Part shown: one piece after another, positions 39,498 to 41,977 of the stretch
Layout: each line of letters opens with the position of its first letter
Position numbering within the stretch: the stretch's first letter is position 1
Origin: Hyphomicrobiales bacterium
GTDB lineage: Bacteria; Pseudomonadota; Alphaproteobacteria; JAPOUT01
DNA: 41,977 nucleotides
Direction: 5' to 3'
Assembly: GCA_026708545.1 (NCBI GenBank)
Contig: JAPOUT010000086.1
Span: forward strand, 1-41,977
Notes under the pieces: model-generated
Told to the model about the DNA's origin: nothing
The model's database searches: none
What the model saw: only the letters and a program-made list of their open reading frames with translations
Translations under genes and position numbers: made by a program

Positions 39498-39956
39498 TTA
39501 ACTGATTTCTTCTATCTGCAATACGGAGCCCTCGGCTCCGGTGACACGTACGCGAGCACCCGCAGGCAAGTCGCGTGCGCTTGAAACCAGCCAAAAACCG
39601 TCGTCGATTCGAATTTTTCCGCGTCCGCCTTCAATAGCGTTCTGTAACACAAACTCGCGTCCAATGTAGGAAAGGTTGCGCTGATTGAGAAAACGACTCT
39701 CGTCCGTTCGAAAGGCTTTGCCTCTGCCGGAGCCGTAAGGCATTTTTCGTGCCACCAAGACAACGATGATTGCCAGGCCCGCAAAAGCTGCCGCCTGCCA
39801 CTCCCATCCCCACTCGATCACCAAGTCCAGCGCTCCTACCACCGCCGCGGCAAGTGCAAGCCAAATCAGATACACCCCCGGCGTGAGCATCTCCGCCAAC
39901 GCCAAGGCCGCCGCCAAAATCCACCAAAACCATTCACCGAATTCTTGCAGGACCAA
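39498..39956 (-). CDS. NfeD family protein
   Basis: 152 aa. 'WFWWILAAALALAEMLTPGVYLIWLALAAAVVGAL', C-terminal OB-fold-like 'GRGKIRIDDGFWLVSSARDLPAGARVRVTGAEGSVLQIEEI'. Confidence 0.88.
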   Translation of the reverse strand: MVLQEFGEWFWWILAAALALAEMLTPGVYLIWLALAAAVVGALDLVIEWGWEWQAAAFAGLAIIVVLVARKMPYGSGRGKAFRTDESRFLNQRNLSYIGREFVLQNAIEGGRGKIRIDDGFWLVSSARDLPAGARVRVTGAEGSVLQIEEIS

Positions 39957-39971
39957 AGTGCGCCTCGGCGT

Positions 39972-41033
39972 TTAGGACTGTCCCCAAGGCATCGGGGGCG
40001 AGGTCGGCGAATCGCCGCCGCCGGAGGATTTCCCTTCCGTCTTGTTTGTTGCAGTCGATTCACTCTTTTTGTTTTTACCGGATATAGCGCCGCCTTTGCC
40101 GTCGCCGCCATCACCGCTAAATGTCTCGCGCACCAACTCGCCGATGCCGGCAATCGATCCGACAATGCCGGAAGCTTCCAGCGGCACCATAATCAGTTTG
40201 CTATTGGGTGCGGAGGCAACTTCCTTGAGTGCCTCGACATACTTACCGGCAACGAAATAATTCACCGCTTGCAAGTTGCCTTCGGAGATGGCCCGGCTGA
40301 CGGATGCGGTCGCGTTGGCTTCGGCTTCGGCTTCACGCTCGCGCGCCTCGGCATCGCGGAAAGCCGCTTCGCGGCGGCCTTCGGCGTCCAGTACCAACGC
40401 CTGTTTGCGGCCATCGGCTTGAAGTATCTGCGCTTGGCGTTCTCCTTCGGCCTCGAGAATCACGGCACGTTTCTCGCGTTCGGCTTTCATCTGCCGCGCC
40501 ATGGAATCGACCAAGTCCGTCGGCGGCTGGATGTCCTTGATCTCTATGCGTGTGACTTTGACGCCCCAGGGACGCGTTGCGTCATCAACGACATTGAGCA
40601 ATTGCGCGTTGATCTTGTCGCGCCGGGAGAGCAACTCGTCCAAATCCATCCCGCCCATCACCGTTCTCGTGTTAGTCATGGCAAGATTGAGAATGGCATA
40701 CTCGAGATTATTGACCTCATACGTCGCGCGCGAAGCATCGAGAACTTGGTAGAAGACGACGCCGTCGACTTTCACTTGAGCATTATCCTTGGTGATGACT
40801 TCCTGGGAGGGGATGTCGAGGACGCTCTCCATCATGTTGCGTTTGGCGCCGATACGGTCAATGAAGGGGATAATCAGCGAGAAACCCGGCGAAAGCGTCG
40901 CCGTATAACGTCCCAACCGCTCAACAGTGTAGTTATACCCCTGCGGCACGATCACCGTTCCCATATAGACAAAGGCGACCGCCACCGCGACCAGAATCAG
41001 TACGAATATTGCAACACCAGACATCGAAATCAT
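39972..41033 (-). CDS. SPFH/Band 7 (stomatin-like) protein
   Basis: 353 aa. '[74 protein letters not shown]'. Confidence 0.93.
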   Translation of the reverse strand: MISMSGVAIFVLILVAVAVAFVYMGTVIVPQGYNYTVERLGRYTATLSPGFSLIIPFIDRIGAKRNMMESVLDIPSQEVITKDNAQVKVDGVVFYQVLDASRATYEVNNLEYAILNLAMTNTRTVMGGMDLDELLSRRDKINAQLLNVVDDATRPWGVKVTRIEIKDIQPPTDLVDSMARQMKAEREKRAVILEAEGERQAQILQADGRKQALVLDAEGRREAAFRDAEAREREAEAEANATASVSRAISEGNLQAVNYFVAGKYVEALKEVASAPNSKLIMVPLEASGIVGSIAGIGELVRETFSGDGGDGKGGAISGKNKKSESTATNKTEGKSSGGGDSPTSPPMPWGQS

Positions 41034-41227
41034 ATTCTACTCCTTATGGTTTTGTAGCGCAATCGAGTGTAACGATTCAAGCATATTAAAACCCGGCCGG
41101 GGTGTTTGATTCGTTGTTTTGGCTGTGCTGCATGGGGTCGGTTTGCCCTAGGTTTATAGCGATTATATCCTTGTTGAATCAGGCAAAACCGCTCCCTAAT
41201 GGGACAAATATGGAAACAAAAAAATTG

Positions 41228-41255
41228 ATGACAAGCAGGGAAGAAGCGGTATAAT
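41228..41255 (+). promoter_or_regulatory. Candidate sigma70-type promoter of the poly-C gene (ATGACA-N16-TATAAT)
   Basis: Consensus TATAAT at 41250-41255 with ATGACA 16 nt upstream; RBS 'AAAGGAG' precedes ATG 41291. Confidence 0.5.
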
Positions 41256-41290
41256 ACCCACGAATAACTTAACCAAAGGAGAAAAACCCG

Positions 41291-41704
41291 ATGAAACTAT
41301 TTCACTCTGCGACCGTTGCAGTCTCCATGACCTTGATGATTTCGCTCGGCTTTGCGTCGGCAGCGACGACCTCAACACCCCCCCCCCCCCCAACACTAAC
41401 TAATTCCCATCCCTGTTTTTCAGTAACCGAAGACCACACTTTAAATCTTCGAGAGACCGGCTCCCAAATCGTTATACAGACCATAGGAGACGCACTTCGA
41501 CAGGGTGGGCTTGCGTTGTTGGGCGAAGGTTTCCAACTCGACTCGTCATTGAGTTACCACTCAGGAGATAATGAAGGAATCGAAGGCGATCTGGATGTCG
41601 TGATTCCCCTATGGAACGGCGGTAGACATGTAATCTTTACGCAACCCGCCTTTGTGTTCTGGAAGGGATTAGAAGGGGAGGAACGTTTTATTAAATTCTG
41701 GTGA
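41291..41704 (+). CDS. Short secreted protein resembling the N-terminal part of an inverse-autotransporter-like beta domain; probably truncated
   Basis: 137 aa. Signal peptide '...LMISLGFASAA', PPPPP tract, then 'LSYHSGDNEGIEGDLDVVIPLWNGGRHVIFTQPAFVFWKGLEGEERF', ending abruptly. Family assignment is by recollection of motif style only. Confidence 0.5.
   Translation: MKLFHSATVAVSMTLMISLGFASAATTSTPPPPPTLTNSHPCFSVTEDHTLNLRETGSQIVIQTIGDALRQGGLALLGEGFQLDSSLSYHSGDNEGIEGDLDVVIPLWNGGRHVIFTQPAFVFWKGLEGEERFIKFW
41378..41391 (+). repeat. Homopolymeric tract of 14 C in the coding sequence
   Basis: Directly counted: AACA-C14-AACACTAACTAA, encoding PPPPP. Confidence 0.9.
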
Positions 41705-41842
41705 TTTAATGATTATGGACAACACACGTGTATTCCATGGGAGGACTGCATTTCATTCCGATGGAGCACGTCGCCTTCAGGGATGTTACGCTGATATTGA
41801 CGGAATGTGGAGCAAGTTGGCTGTTCTCAAGAAGTTTTAATT

Positions 41843-41977
41843 ATGCATTATGATTCCTCCGATATACCCTCGAAAAACCGAAAAATGTTCTCTCTCATCC
41901 AGACAACCTTGAAGACATTTCTAAGCATGAAGAATGACAATACACGCTCTTTAAAAGCCGAAACGAAAAAACCAGGG
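41843..41977 (+). CDS. Possible 3'-partial CDS running off the window (MHYDSSDIPSKNRKMFSLIQTTLKTFLSMKNDNTRSLKAETKKPG...)
   Basis: 45 open codons to the window edge; no family recognised. Confidence 0.3.
   Translation, partial: MHYDSSDIPSKNRKMFSLIQTTLKTFLSMKNDNTRSLKAETKKPG

Noticed and set aside
1-41977. tRNA, rRNA or intact insertion sequences
   Set aside because: No cloverleaf with a T-arm motif found by eye in the intergenic gaps, and no transposase motifs in any ORF.

Overview
This is a bacterial chromosomal window, probably proteobacterial judging from its gene families. Most of it is densely coding housekeeping and transport DNA, with decayed or variable surface-protein genes near both ends. 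Left to right it contains: (1) a 5'-partial Calx-beta-type repeat protein followed by frame-broken copies of its own modules; (2) a threonine dehydratase, an SLC13/TrkA-C permease and an arginyl/leucyl-tRNA-protein transferase (bpt); (3) two LysE-family exporters, one strikingly AT-rich, and a PNPOx-like protein; (4) a class II-type Fic protein preceded by two matching 30-bp inverted repeats; (5) a minus-strand bufferin-type RiPP locus (DUF2282 precursor, DUF692/MNIO enzyme, DUF2063 partner); (6) gltBD; (7) an FtsX/YbbP-like permease with no adjacent ATPase, and an FAD oxidoreductase; (8) a double cold-shock-domain protein; (9) a ten-gene Mrp/Mbh-like cation antiporter cluster with three large antiporter-like subunits; (10) an AI-2E family transporter; (11) a minus-strand ugpBAEC-ugpQ operon with a hairpin-rich leader and a REP-like hairpin between ugpB and ugpA; (12) an nfeD/stomatin pair followed by a structured tail and terminator; (13) a truncated secreted or outer-membrane protein gene with a 14-C homopolymer just after the signal peptide. 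Both alternative frames after that homopolymer stop within four codons, which makes it a strong phase-variation candidate. I see no CRISPR array, rRNA, tRNA or intact transposase.
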